From Lachnospiraceae bacterium G11 (lineage in GTDB: Bacteria > Bacillota > Clostridia > Lachnospirales > Lachnospiraceae), in the NCBI GenBank assembly GCA_900103495.1, contig FMWZ01000018.1, positions 17,546 through 81,545 on the forward strand: 64,000 nt of DNA, read 5' to 3'. A program made the position numbers and the translations under genes. Positions 50,021-58,223 of this stretch are shown here, one piece after another. Within the stretch, counting starts at the first letter, position 1. Each line of letters begins with the position of its first letter. Below the pieces are notes generated by a model. The model did not search any database and was not told the DNA's origin. It saw only the letters and a list, made by a program, of their open reading frames with translations.

Positions 50021-51496
50021 ATGCTTAAGCTGGTTATTTACTCACTTACGCTACTTGGGATGCTGGGGATAATGATTGCTGCTAAAATTCATAATTCGAA
50101 GCTGAAAAATCCGGAGAGGGATTTGTTTCAAATGTCGGCCCTATTCATTTATACATGGATTGGTAAAAGGCGAATCAAAGGGACAAACATAATCCGGGCT
50201 GAAAGAGGAATGAATGAGACACTTCGCGCTTTGAACCCCGGAAAGAAAGTTGAGACTCTGAGGAAAGAGTACGCCATTGGGAAAATAAAAATGGTATTTG
50301 TGATTCTTCTTTCCGGAAACGTGCTTGCCATTGCTGTCTGCCTGGGAGGCATGGGAAGAGGAATCATCACTGAGGGGGGAATGATTGAGAGAAACGACTA
50401 CGGAAAGGGAGCCAAAGTCGCGGAAGTGACGGTGGAGGCTCAGGGACTTCCTTTCCATGAAGATTTCTCGATTAGTGTTCCTGAACGTGAGTATTCTGTA
50501 GAACAACTTGATTCAATGGTAAACGAGTTTCTGGAAAACCTTGAGAAGAAAGTAATCGGACAAAACGAAAATGCTGATCAGGTTAAAAGAGATTTGAACT
50601 TAGTCAGAAATCTGGAGGGATATCCCTTCATGCTTTCGTGGGACAGCCAAAACTACAACATAATAAATTCGGAAGGAAGAGTAAGGAATGAAAGTGTTTC
50701 CGAGGAAGGTGAGATAGTAAACCTATCATGCGAATACAAGTATGGAAATTATGTGGGCAATTACGAATTTGCCGTAAGGGTTCTTCCGCCGGATTATTCT
50801 GAGGAGGAGATATGGAGAAATGCAGTTGAGGAAGAGTTGCAAAAATCACAAGAGGCTACAAGCCTGGATACCGATTTACTACTGCCTGCTGTGGCGGATG
50901 ACACGGATTTAATCTGGACAGAAAGAGACACGGATGAAAGCGCTGTTCTTCTGATTCTCTCACTTGTAATTGGGATTATAGTATTTCACCTGAAGGATAA
51001 GGACCTGGAGAAAAGCTATAAAGAAAGAAATGAAGAACTTTTAAGCGATTACTGCAAAGTTGTCAACAGACTGACTTTATACATGTCGGCAGGAATGACC
51101 GTGCGAGCTGCATTTAACAAAATAGCCGGCGATTACAGGAACAGCTTGGATAAACAAAGAAAGAAAAGATTTGTTTACGAAGAAATGCTATTGACCTGCA
51201 ACGAAATGCAAAATGGTGAGTCTGAGGTCAAATCATATGAGAATTTTGGGTTGAGATGCTCGGTTGGTGAATATACAAGACTGGTGGGATTACTGGGACA
51301 AAGCCTAAAAAAAGGAAATGCAGGGCTTTTGTCAGATTTGAAAGCCGAGGCTTACCGAGCACAAACAGAAAGACAAAACTCTATAAGAAAGAAAGGAGAA
51401 GAGGCGGGGACGAAGCTTTTGCTTCCAATGACAATAATGCTTGGAATAGTCATGGTACTAATCATGATGCCGGCTTTTATGTCCTTCGCAGGTTAG
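50021..51496 (+). CDS. Large TadC-like platform protein
   Basis: Start at ATG 50021 (GAGG 7 bases upstream). The product is 491 residues, longer than ordinary TadC (about 300). One N-terminal helix and a second helix near residue 95 frame an extracytoplasmic insert of about 200 residues (residues ~115-305, with EDFSISVPEREYSVEQLDSM). A third helix near 310 and a T2SSF-like domain (TLYMSAGMTVRAAFNKIAGD) follow, ending in LLPMTIMLGIVMVLIMMPAF. The insert may contact the pilus or wall. It is probably TadB's partner. Confidence 0.72.
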   Translation: MLKLVIYSLTLLGMLGIMIAAKIHNSKLKNPERDLFQMSALFIYTWIGKRRIKGTNIIRAERGMNETLRALNPGKKVETLRKEYAIGKIKMVFVILLSGNVLAIAVCLGGMGRGIITEGGMIERNDYGKGAKVAEVTVEAQGLPFHEDFSISVPEREYSVEQLDSMVNEFLENLEKKVIGQNENADQVKRDLNLVRNLEGYPFMLSWDSQNYNIINSEGRVRNESVSEEGEIVNLSCEYKYGNYVGNYEFAVRVLPPDYSEEEIWRNAVEEELQKSQEATSLDTDLLLPAVADDTDLIWTERDTDESAVLLILSLVIGIIVFHLKDKDLEKSYKERNEELLSDYCKVVNRLTLYMSAGMTVRAAFNKIAGDYRNSLDKQRKKRFVYEEMLLTCNEMQNGESEVKSYENFGLRCSVGEYTRLVGLLGQSLKKGNAGLLSDLKAEAYRAQTERQNSIRKKGEEAGTKLLLPMTIMLGIVMVLIMMPAFMSFAG

Positions 51497-51499
51497 GAA

Positions 51500-51670
51500 A
51501 TGAGAGATTTGATGAGAAGGTTTTTTAAAGAAGAAGATGGAATGGGGACTGTGGAGATAATTCTGATAATCGTTGTGCTTATTGGCTTGGTTATTATTTT
51601 TAAGAACCAGATTACAGGTGTGGTAAATACCCTTTTTGGCAAGATAACAAATGAAATTTCGGGATTCTAA
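51500..51670 (+). CDS. Flp1-like type IVb pilin
   Basis: A 56-residue prepilin. After a charged leader (RRFFKEEDG) comes MGTVEIILIIVVLIGLVIIF: cleavage after Gly14 would leave Glu at mature position +5, the rule for prepilin peptidases. The C-terminus is amphipathic (KNQITGVVNTLFGKI). The start may be ATG 51500 or 51512; neither has a perfect ribosome site. It is the likely major subunit of the pilus. The gene overlaps the next start by 20 bases. Confidence 0.85.
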   Translation: MRDLMRRFFKEEDGMGTVEIILIIVVLIGLVIIFKNQITGVVNTLFGKITNEISGF

Positions 51671-53096
51671 GTTTAGCGGATATATAACAGTATATTGTAC
51701 GCTGACATTTATGGTTATGATGTCGCTTGTGATGCTGTTGACAGAAGGGGCAAGAACAAGCGGAGCCAGATTTATGTCTGAATATGCGGTAGATATCGGA
51801 TCGGACTCATTGCTTGCCGAATATCACAGAGAACTGTTTTACAAGTATAATCTTTTGTTTATTGACACGTCCTATGGAACACCTCAGCCGGATTTGGGCA
51901 AAACTTCAGCCCATATGAGAGATTATGTGGATAAAAACCTCGCAGTAAGAGGTTTGGCTAAACTGGCGGGTGGAACGGATTTATATGGTTTGAGTGCAGG
52001 AGATGTCAGTTCAACAAATGCCTCATATATTACTGATAATTCCGGGGAGGTTTTCAGAAGACAGGCAGAAGAAGAAAGAAGGCAGATGCTTGGTCTTACC
52101 CTGATATCGGATCTGACGGGTCTGGGAGAGAGAACGCCTCAGGGAATTACAGAGGGTAAATATGACTCTCTTAGAGAGGAAGTTGAAAGCGGGATTAATG
52201 AAGCGCGTAATACGAAGATCAAAATCTCAGAGGATGAATACGAGAATCTGGAAGTTAACAATCCAGCCGATGGAATAAATTCGAAGAGAGGGATGGGGGC
52301 TCTTGTTCTTGCAATGAAAGATACATCCGGAATATCCAAGGCTAAGGTTGACCTGAATAATCGGATTGGAAGAAGGGCAATCAACATGGGCATTGGAGTT
52401 AATCCGGAGAAGTATGCGTCGGAGACACCTGCAGACAAGCTGCTTTTTAAGGACTATATAAAAACCTACTTTGGGTGCTATGGCAAGGAACTTGAAGATT
52501 CTTATTTGCAATATGAAAGAGAATATATCCTGCTTGGTAAGGAGTCTGACCTTGAGAACCTTGAGGGGGTGGCCAGAAGATTGTTGGCCGTCAGGGAGAC
52601 TTCAAACATAGAATACCTTTTGTCATGTGAAAGCAAACGTATGGCTATTAAAGCGGTGGCTTCAACAGTGAGTGCCATAGCGACACTGCCATGGCTTGAG
52701 CCGTTGCTGGAATATTCAATTCTTTTTGGATGGGCTTTTGCAGAAAGTGTAACGGATCTGCGCTGCCTCTTCAACGGAGGGAAAGTGCCCCTGATTAAAA
52801 CTGATGCCTCTTGGAAGACCGATCTGGACAGTGCGCTGGAAAACGCATACATGGATTATGACGGTGGAGGAGGCGAGGGATTAAGCTATGAAGAATACTT
52901 GGATATGTTTTTGATGATACAGAACGTAAGTGAACAAAGTGAGAGAGCTTTGGACATTATGGAACTAACAATAAGAAAGACTCCGGGCAATGCAAGTTTT
53001 AGGATAGATGGTTGTATAGAGGGATTAACTGTCCAAACCAATATCAAGAGCCGATACGGAGATGACTTTTATCTTACAAGAAATATTTTTTACTAA
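51651..53096 (+). CDS. Tad-locus membrane-anchored protein (DUF5702-like)
   Basis: A 481-residue protein. The N-terminal helix GYITVYCTLTFMVMMSLVML has a Gly and resembles a pseudopilin/TadG anchor; a second hydrophobic stretch (AVASTVSAIATLPWLEPLLE) is near residue 340. Most of it is predicted outside. The sequence type is what I recall as DUF5702, commonly found in clostridial Tad loci. A TadG-like minor pilin or adhesin role is likely but not proven. Its stop falls inside the next open frame. Confidence 0.68.
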   Translation: MKFRDSKFSGYITVYCTLTFMVMMSLVMLLTEGARTSGARFMSEYAVDIGSDSLLAEYHRELFYKYNLLFIDTSYGTPQPDLGKTSAHMRDYVDKNLAVRGLAKLAGGTDLYGLSAGDVSSTNASYITDNSGEVFRRQAEEERRQMLGLTLISDLTGLGERTPQGITEGKYDSLREEVESGINEARNTKIKISEDEYENLEVNNPADGINSKRGMGALVLAMKDTSGISKAKVDLNNRIGRRAINMGIGVNPEKYASETPADKLLFKDYIKTYFGCYGKELEDSYLQYEREYILLGKESDLENLEGVARRLLAVRETSNIEYLLSCESKRMAIKAVASTVSAIATLPWLEPLLEYSILFGWAFAESVTDLRCLFNGGKVPLIKTDASWKTDLDSALENAYMDYDGGGGEGLSYEEYLDMFLMIQNVSEQSERALDIMELTIRKTPGNASFRIDGCIEGLTVQTNIKSRYGDDFYLTRNIFY

Positions 53097-53919
53097 TGAA
53101 CAAGAAGGTGGACCTTTGAAAGATGCTTTTCCTGAAACAAGTCTAAGAAAAAATACTAATTCAAAAATGGAAAAACCTCTAAGCATCTTAAATGATGTGT
53201 CTATTGTCACCTCTCTGAAAGAAATTTTTGCACCCCATAAACAAGAACAGTTGTCAGGAAAAGCGTCTTTCAGAGGTTCACCAAAATTAAAGGGCAGCAT
53301 GGCAGTGGAAGCGGCTTTGGCCATTCCGATATTCATATTTGCAATACTGACTGTCTATGTGTATTTTACAGCCCTTTCTACCCATACCAAATTGGTGATG
53401 GAACAAAGGGAGAAAGGGAAAAAAATATGTATCTATGCAAATCTGTATGAGTCATTTCTTGGTGTGGGAGATACCGTTAGTCTGACGGAGAGCAGGCAAG
53501 TCAGCCCCATATCTCCCACACTTCTCATATCGGAATATCGAGTATGGGCAACATTTTATGCCCATGCCTGGACGGGATATGACATCTCGGGTAACAGTGG
53601 TGCGGCAGAGGAAGAAGAATATGTGTACATAACACCTGAAGGCAGTGTGTACCACAAAGATATAAATTGCTATCATCTGAGATTGTCGATAAAGAGTACC
53701 ACAAAAGAAGAGGTTGGAGACCTTAGAAATTCAGACGGCGGAAAGTACCAAAAATGTGAATTCTGCGGAAGAAGAGCATATAACGGCACGTTTTATGTTA
53801 CGGATTCGGGAGATTGCTATCATACGACGTTGGGTTGTCCCGGGTTAAAAAGAACAATAGAAACTATACCGATTTCCAAGGTCGGAAACAGAACACCTTG
53901 CAGTCGGTGCGGAGGATAA
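53062..53919 (+). CDS. TadE-like pseudopilin with duplicated Cys-rich C-terminal domain
   Basis: A frame of 285 codons; the true start is uncertain (ATG 53062, ATG 53167 or ATG 53300). The pseudopilin motif is KLKGS then MAVEAALAIPIFIFAILTVY: cleavage after Gly gives Glu at +5. Outside the membrane it carries two copies of a Cys motif. Copy one is YHKDINCYHL with CEFCGRR; copy two is CYHTTLGCPGL with CSRCGG. Each unit has a Y-H, a Cys and then C-x-x-C, so each may bind metal or form a disulfide. The 5' part (53107-53282) is an inverted repeat and may be an insertion. Confidence 0.65.
   Translation: MTFILQEIFFTNEQEGGPLKDAFPETSLRKNTNSKMEKPLSILNDVSIVTSLKEIFAPHKQEQLSGKASFRGSPKLKGSMAVEAALAIPIFIFAILTVYVYFTALSTHTKLVMEQREKGKKICIYANLYESFLGVGDTVSLTESRQVSPISPTLLISEYRVWATFYAHAWTGYDISGNSGAAEEEEYVYITPEGSVYHKDINCYHLRLSIKSTTKEEVGDLRNSDGGKYQKCEFCGRRAYNGTFYVTDSGDCYHTTLGCPGLKRTIETIPISKVGNRTPCSRCGG
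53107..53282. repeat. Long imperfect inverted repeat (about 32-bp arms)
   Basis: Left arm 53107-53140 and right arm 53251-53282 are complementary over about 32 bases, with three differences and a 2-base bulge. All three differences keep G-U pairs in RNA. The spacer is about 110 bases. It spans the junction between the DUF5702-like gene and the TadE-like gene and is part of the latter's open frame. Confidence 0.8.
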
Positions 53920-53920
53920 T

Positions 53921-54328
53921 ATGAGCTATATTTTTTTGATTCCTGCCACGTATTCGGATTTAAAAGAAAAGCAGATTTCTTTGTTTGCGTTGGTAGCAGG
54001 GATGACATTGGGAATGATTAAACTGGTTCTGGGAATCTCGAATGACGGGTTTTTTTATGCGATAGCGCTTATCCCCGGATTGGCTCTGATAATCTGCTCA
54101 TATATATTTGCCGGAAAAATCGGAAGGGGAGACGGACTGGCGCTGTTAATTCTTGGAGCTATTGAGGGGTATAGAAAATGCATGATCATTACGCTTATCG
54201 GTATAGGAGCAATGTTTGGTTTTTGCCTGGTTGGATTGATTATAAGGAAGCTAAATCGAAACACCGAAGTCCCGTTTATTCCGTTCTTAACGGCAGGAAT
54301 GGTAATCTCGCATTTGGCGGGTATATGA
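53921..54328 (+). CDS. Prepilin peptidase, A24 family, second copy
   Basis: A 135-residue polytopic protein. The first catalytic Asp is in ATYSDLKEKQIS, the second in KIGRGDGLALL (GxGD). GGAGG precedes ATG 53921. It is clearly different in sequence from the copy at 46661, so the operon encodes two enzymes of this type, perhaps one for the Flp pilin and one for the TadE-like pseudopilins encoded beside it. Its last 151 bases overlap the next gene. Confidence 0.85.
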   Translation: MSYIFLIPATYSDLKEKQISLFALVAGMTLGMIKLVLGISNDGFFYAIALIPGLALIICSYIFAGKIGRGDGLALLILGAIEGYRKCMIITLIGIGAMFGFCLVGLIIRKLNRNTEVPFIPFLTAGMVISHLAGI

Positions 54329-54759
54329 CAGTTGAGGCAACGATTCTTCTGCCAATAGTTTTCTTCGTAATTATCCTTCTGATATATATAGGTTTTTATA
54401 TGTATGATGATTGCCTTATCAAGCAGGACAACGCGCGAATGATAATCCGCATGGGACAAATAAAGTGGAGCGACGACAATAACATCACAAAAAGGTTCAA
54501 TGAATATGAAGATGAGTGGTATTACGACAAATACGTTACCTTTTCAAAGGATTCCAGGGACTTAATCATATCATTAACCAAATTTGTTGTCAGTGAAAAA
54601 GCACATTTAAACGTACCGAATATAGTTCCTTTCGATACAAATGAGTGGGTTATTTCGGACTCCATAGAAAGCACCCGATTTGAGGTTGTCAGAATATTGA
54701 GGGATTTAAGGAAGGTTGAAAATAATGGACGAAATTATGCATTGCCGAATAATGGGTAG
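54178..54759 (+). CDS. TadE-like pseudopilin
   Basis: GAGGGG at 54164-54169 with 8-base spacing supports ATG 54178, so the first 50 codons lie inside the prepilin peptidase gene in another frame. The product is 193 residues. The long leader ends in LAFGG, then YMTVEATILLPIVFFVIILL; cleavage after Gly puts Glu at +5, as in the TadE-like protein just upstream. The mature outside part of about 110 residues is charged (KWSDDNNITKRFNEYEDEWY). It is probably a minor pilin that primes or caps the pilus. Confidence 0.75.
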   Translation: MHDHYAYRYRSNVWFLPGWIDYKEAKSKHRSPVYSVLNGRNGNLAFGGYMTVEATILLPIVFFVIILLIYIGFYMYDDCLIKQDNARMIIRMGQIKWSDDNNITKRFNEYEDEWYYDKYVTFSKDSRDLIISLTKFVVSEKAHLNVPNIVPFDTNEWVISDSIESTRFEVVRILRDLRKVENNGRNYALPNNG

Positions 54760-55990
54760 GAACTGTTTGAAGGTAAGCGTATCCGATGAGGATAGAAAAA
54801 ACTACATATATAAAATGTGGATTAATAATCCTATGGAGGGATTTGTTAAGGGAAACGAGAGAATCGAGGACGGAGTAAACTATCTGGTTTACTATGTTGA
54901 TACTCTTAAGCCTATAAATGCAGTTTATAAAGAGGGAATGCTTAATCTGGAAGAACTAAGTCACCTTATTTTTTCGGTTTGCAAAACAAGGGAGCGACTT
55001 AGGAAATATATGCTTCCGGGATTACACATAATTCTTTCGGAAAAGTATATTTATAAGGATCTGGACTCGTCAGATTTTTCTTTTGTCTATTTGCCATTAC
55101 AAGATGTTCATATCGAAAACACTTTGGCTGACTACCTGATAGGAATGGTAGATTACGATGATGATGAGCTGGTTGAAGCAATATATGATGTTTATACAAT
55201 GAAAGATGACGAGGGATGGCCTGAAGTTCTCAGACAGAGACTTATCAATATTCGAGAAAAACGTCGCGTCCTCGTATCTGAATCGGCTGAAAGTGATTTG
55301 AATGAAAGAATGGTGGTACCGGAAAGTAAGCATGACGCTAACCGTGAGAAACCTAAGGAAGCAAAGCCGGATAGAATAAAGGATGCCCTGTGTTATGCCG
55401 GAATATATCTTGTGGCAGCATCTGTGGCGGTATATAGCATAATAGAAGAATTCATTCTGGATAGTTATGAATTGATTCTTTTGGGTGTCGGGATTCTTGT
55501 TCTGAGTCTTTTGGCCACAACCATAATTACGAGGATTTTAACTCCTTCTGTATATGAAAGAATAATGAAGGTTATAGGGCCAAAGAATAACAGGAAAGAA
55601 AAGAAATTTGATGATGAAGATCGCGATGGGCCGGTAAGGAATGAAATAATAACCAAAGAAGCTGACTACGGGAAGACTGTTTATATTGAAGCACCAAAAC
55701 CAAAGAACATACTGTACGGACAGGGAGATAACCACTTCAATATAGACTTAAACAGTTTGCCGATTACTATAGGACGAATGGAAGGTAATGCGGATGTTGT
55801 TATCAACAACAAAAGTATAAGTAAACTTCACGCAAAAATATATGCCGGAGACGAGGGTATTCTCATTGAAGATCTTTACTCCACGAACGGCACAATTAAG
55901 AATGGTATACGGCTTGCCCCCGGGGAAGCTGTTCCGTTAAATTTGAAGGACGACGTTACCCTTGGCAACTTGGATTTTGTGTTTGCATAG
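54725..55990 (+). CDS. FHA-domain membrane protein of the Tad locus (DUF6382-like)
   Basis: Start at ATG 54725 with AAGGAAGG upstream. The product is 421 residues. The N-terminal ~190 residues (YLVYYVDTLKPINAVYKEGM onward) match what I recall as DUF6382. A basic linker and two helices (CYAGIYLVAASVAVYSIIEE; LILLGVGILVLSLLATTII) follow. The C-terminal FHA domain has PITIGRMEGNADVVINNKSI, then KLHAKIYAGDEGI and STNGTIKNG, intact for phosphothreonine binding. It may tie pilus assembly to Ser/Thr kinase signalling. It overlaps the TadE gene by 35 bases and is the last gene of the operon. Confidence 0.82.
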   Translation: MDEIMHCRIMGRNCLKVSVSDEDRKNYIYKMWINNPMEGFVKGNERIEDGVNYLVYYVDTLKPINAVYKEGMLNLEELSHLIFSVCKTRERLRKYMLPGLHIILSEKYIYKDLDSSDFSFVYLPLQDVHIENTLADYLIGMVDYDDDELVEAIYDVYTMKDDEGWPEVLRQRLINIREKRRVLVSESAESDLNERMVVPESKHDANREKPKEAKPDRIKDALCYAGIYLVAASVAVYSIIEEFILDSYELILLGVGILVLSLLATTIITRILTPSVYERIMKVIGPKNNRKEKKFDDEDRDGPVRNEIITKEADYGKTVYIEAPKPKNILYGQGDNHFNIDLNSLPITIGRMEGNADVVINNKSISKLHAKIYAGDEGILIEDLYSTNGTIKNGIRLAPGEAVPLNLKDDVTLGNLDFVFA

Positions 55991-56125
55991 TGTGTTGCTC
56001 GGAAATTGACTTTTAACTTAAAGATGTTAAAGTAAAAGTGTAGCCATGAAATGCAGAATCCAAGTACCGCGTCCTTGTATAAAAACGTACAATGGTACGG
56101 GAAAGGAAAATGGAGAATTATGATA

Positions 56126-56404
56126 ATGGAACATAACCCACTTGTATCATTTAAAGATGGATTGGAAATAACATATTCGGATTTGAAAGTTGAAAATGAT
56201 AAAGAATATATTGTCTTGTATTTCGAGAAACCTAATGATAAATTAAGTGGTTTTGATTCAGCTAAGTTTGTATATCCCGGTGAAGAATTTTCTGAGGTGC
56301 AGGGGTTTAGTAAGGCTGATTTGGATGAACTTATGGTTCATGTCAAAAAAACAGCACCATTGGCATTGAGATTCTCTAAAGAAGATGCCGGTGCCACAGT
56401 TTAA
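56126..56404 (+). CDS. Small protein paired with DUF4160
   Basis: A product of about 92 residues (MEHNPLVSFKDGLEITYSDL onward), with GGAG at 56112-56115; ATG 56120 is an alternative start. It is acidic, mixed alpha/beta, with no membrane segment. A promoter of TTGACT (56006-56011), 16 bases, TAAAGT type lies upstream. It overlaps the DUF4160 gene by 20 bases, so the two form a pair. The function is unknown. Confidence 0.6.
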   Translation: MEHNPLVSFKDGLEITYSDLKVENDKEYIVLYFEKPNDKLSGFDSAKFVYPGEEFSEVQGFSKADLDELMVHVKKTAPLALRFSKEDAGATV

Positions 56405-56675
56405 CTGTTTTTTTGGATTAAGGATTTTTTATTGGAGTAAAGAAGGACGTCCGCTTGAACCAATTCACTTTCATGTAGCAAAAAGACCAAGGGAACATTC
56501 AACAAAAGTGTGGATTCTTGAAGACAGAAGTTTAAAAGTTGAGTATATTTCGGACGATATTGATAAGAAAACGTTAAGCAGAGTATTAGTAATGATGGAG
56601 CAGTACGTTAACGAATATATAAGTGAATGGGAAGATTTTTTTGGAGAAAGAGCAACGTATATTAAAGACCATTGA
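56385..56675 (+). CDS. DUF4160-domain protein
   Basis: A 96-residue protein with the DUF4160 start MPVPQFNCFFGLRIFYWSKE and the His-rich turn PIHFHVAKRP, where the family usually has PPHVHV. The C-terminal helix (VLVMMEQYVNEYISEWEDFF) is also typical. DUF4160 proteins often sit in two-gene units that look like toxin-antitoxin or stress modules, but the biochemical role is not established. It overlaps the upstream partner and is followed by a strong terminator. Confidence 0.78.
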   Translation: MPVPQFNCFFGLRIFYWSKEGRPLEPIHFHVAKRPREHSTKVWILEDRSLKVEYISDDIDKKTLSRVLVMMEQYVNEYISEWEDFFGERATYIKDH

Positions 56676-56698
56676 TAGAATGGTTATATCTTGTAGAC

Positions 56699-56726
56699 AA
56701 AGTCAGGGAAATCCCTGACTTTTCTT
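56699..56726 (+). terminator. Intrinsic terminator after the DUF4160 pair
   Basis: AAAGTCAGGGA, AA, TCCCTGACTTT, followed by TCTTTT. Confidence 0.92.
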
Positions 56727-56802
56727 TTATCTGTGGCGTCCTTCTATATTTTGTTATATAATTATTCATGACACTTGAGGCTAATACCAAGGGGAACGGC
56801 AT

Positions 56803-57792
56803 ATGAACATTAACATTTATTACGGCGGAAGGGGCATGATTGATGACCCTACCTTATATGTAGTCAATAAAATGCAGGAAGTATTCGAGGAACTGCATGT
56901 AAATGTGGTAAGATACAACCTTTACGAGCAGCGAAACGACATACTTACTCTTCCTCAGACTCTTAAGAATGCGGATGGTATTATCCTTGCTTCCACAGTT
57001 GAATGGTTTGGCGTTGGCGGATATATGAACCAGTTCCTTGATGCTTGCTGGCTCTACGGTGACAAGGAGAAGATCAGCAAGATATATATGTGCCCGGTTG
57101 TTATGTCGACCACATATGGTGAGAGACAGGGTAAGCTTGAATTATCTACAGCATGGGAAATCCTTGGAGGTCTCCCCTGCAGCGGAATCTGTGGTTACAT
57201 TACAGAATCCCTTACTCTTGAGATGAATGAGAGTTATAAGGTCCTGATTGAGAAGAAGGCGGAGAACATGTACCGCACAATCAACCAGAAGATTCCCAGC
57301 CTTCCCGCAAGTAACCAGGCAGTTAAACAGATGGTTGCAACTCGTCCCATCGAGCTTACACCTCAGGAATCTGAACAGCTTTCGCATTATGTTTCAAATG
57401 ATGATTATGTTCAGAAACAGAAAGAAGATATTCAAGAGCTTGCAAACTTTTTCAGAGGCAAGCTTGATGAGCAGGATACAGAGAGAGATTATATTCAGAT
57501 TCTCAGAAAGGCCTTTCATCCCCAGCCCGGAATAAAGGCAAGTTATCGCATCCAGATAGACGGAGAGAAGAACCCTATTTCGCTTACCGTGGACGGAAAC
57601 AATCTGGATGTGAGATTCGGACAGATTGAAGACCCTGACGTTGCACTCTCTATTTCAAGAAAGACTTTGGAAGAGATTTTCAGATCCAAGATGTCATTCC
57701 AGAGAGCATTTATGACAGGTGAAATAATAAGCAAGGGTGATTTCAAGATATTGAGGATGCTTGATCAGTTCTTGATTTTCCCCGAAAGGTAG
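56803..57792 (+). CDS. Flavodoxin-like NAD(P)H oxidoreductase fused to an SCP2 domain
   Basis: A 329-residue fusion. Residues 1-180 are an FMN-reductase/flavodoxin fold (MNINIYYGGRG; the flavin loop around STVEWFGVGGYMNQFLDACW). A helical linker follows. Residues about 225-329 form an SCP2/sterol-carrier-like domain (ASYRIQIDGEKNPISLTVDG, then SKMSFQRAFMTGEIISKGDF). SCP2 domains bind lipids or other hydrophobic ligands. The combination suggests redox chemistry on a hydrophobic substrate; this is inference. Confidence 0.78.
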   Translation: MNINIYYGGRGMIDDPTLYVVNKMQEVFEELHVNVVRYNLYEQRNDILTLPQTLKNADGIILASTVEWFGVGGYMNQFLDACWLYGDKEKISKIYMCPVVMSTTYGERQGKLELSTAWEILGGLPCSGICGYITESLTLEMNESYKVLIEKKAENMYRTINQKIPSLPASNQAVKQMVATRPIELTPQESEQLSHYVSNDDYVQKQKEDIQELANFFRGKLDEQDTERDYIQILRKAFHPQPGIKASYRIQIDGEKNPISLTVDGNNLDVRFGQIEDPDVALSISRKTLEEIFRSKMSFQRAFMTGEIISKGDFKILRMLDQFLIFPER

Positions 57793-57800
57793 GATGAATT

Positions 57801-58214
57801 ATGACAAAGAGTGATTGCATTTTCTGCAAACTGGCAAACGGTGAGATACCTACAAGATCAATTTATGAGGATGAGGATTTCAATGTAATCCTTGATATGA
57901 ATCCCGCTACAAAGGGACATGCGTTAATCCTTCCCAAACAGCATGCGGATAATCTTTATGATTTGCCCGATGATGTTGCTGCAAAGATTCTGCCTCTGGC
58001 AAAGAAACTTGCCACAAAGTTAACTGAAACTCTTAAGGCAGACGGATTTAACCTTGTTCAGAACAACAAAGAGTGTGCCGGACAGACAGTTAATCACTTC
58101 CACTTGCACCTTATTCCCCGCTATGAGAATGATGGACAGAGAATCCTCTGGAATCCCACCACTCCTTCAGCCGAGGAACTTGATGCAACACTCAACACTA
58201 TCAAAGGAAACTAA
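57801..58214 (+). CDS. HIT-family protein
   Basis: A 137-residue protein with an N-terminal CIFCKLANGEIPT motif (CxxC, possible zinc site) and the histidine triad HFHLHLIPRY. It is of the common HinT/YcfF type that hydrolyses nucleoside phosphoramidates. It starts 9 bases after the flavodoxin/SCP2 gene and may be co-transcribed with it and the fumarase genes. Confidence 0.95.
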   Translation: MTKSDCIFCKLANGEIPTRSIYEDEDFNVILDMNPATKGHALILPKQHADNLYDLPDDVAAKILPLAKKLATKLTETLKADGFNLVQNNKECAGQTVNHFHLHLIPRYENDGQRILWNPTTPSAEELDATLNTIKGN

Positions 58215-58223
58215 GTAGAATCA

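Noticed and set aside
53107..53282. Complete IS element or transposon
   Set aside because: The inverted repeat is only 176 bases, without a transposase or visible target duplication. At most it is a MITE-like relic.
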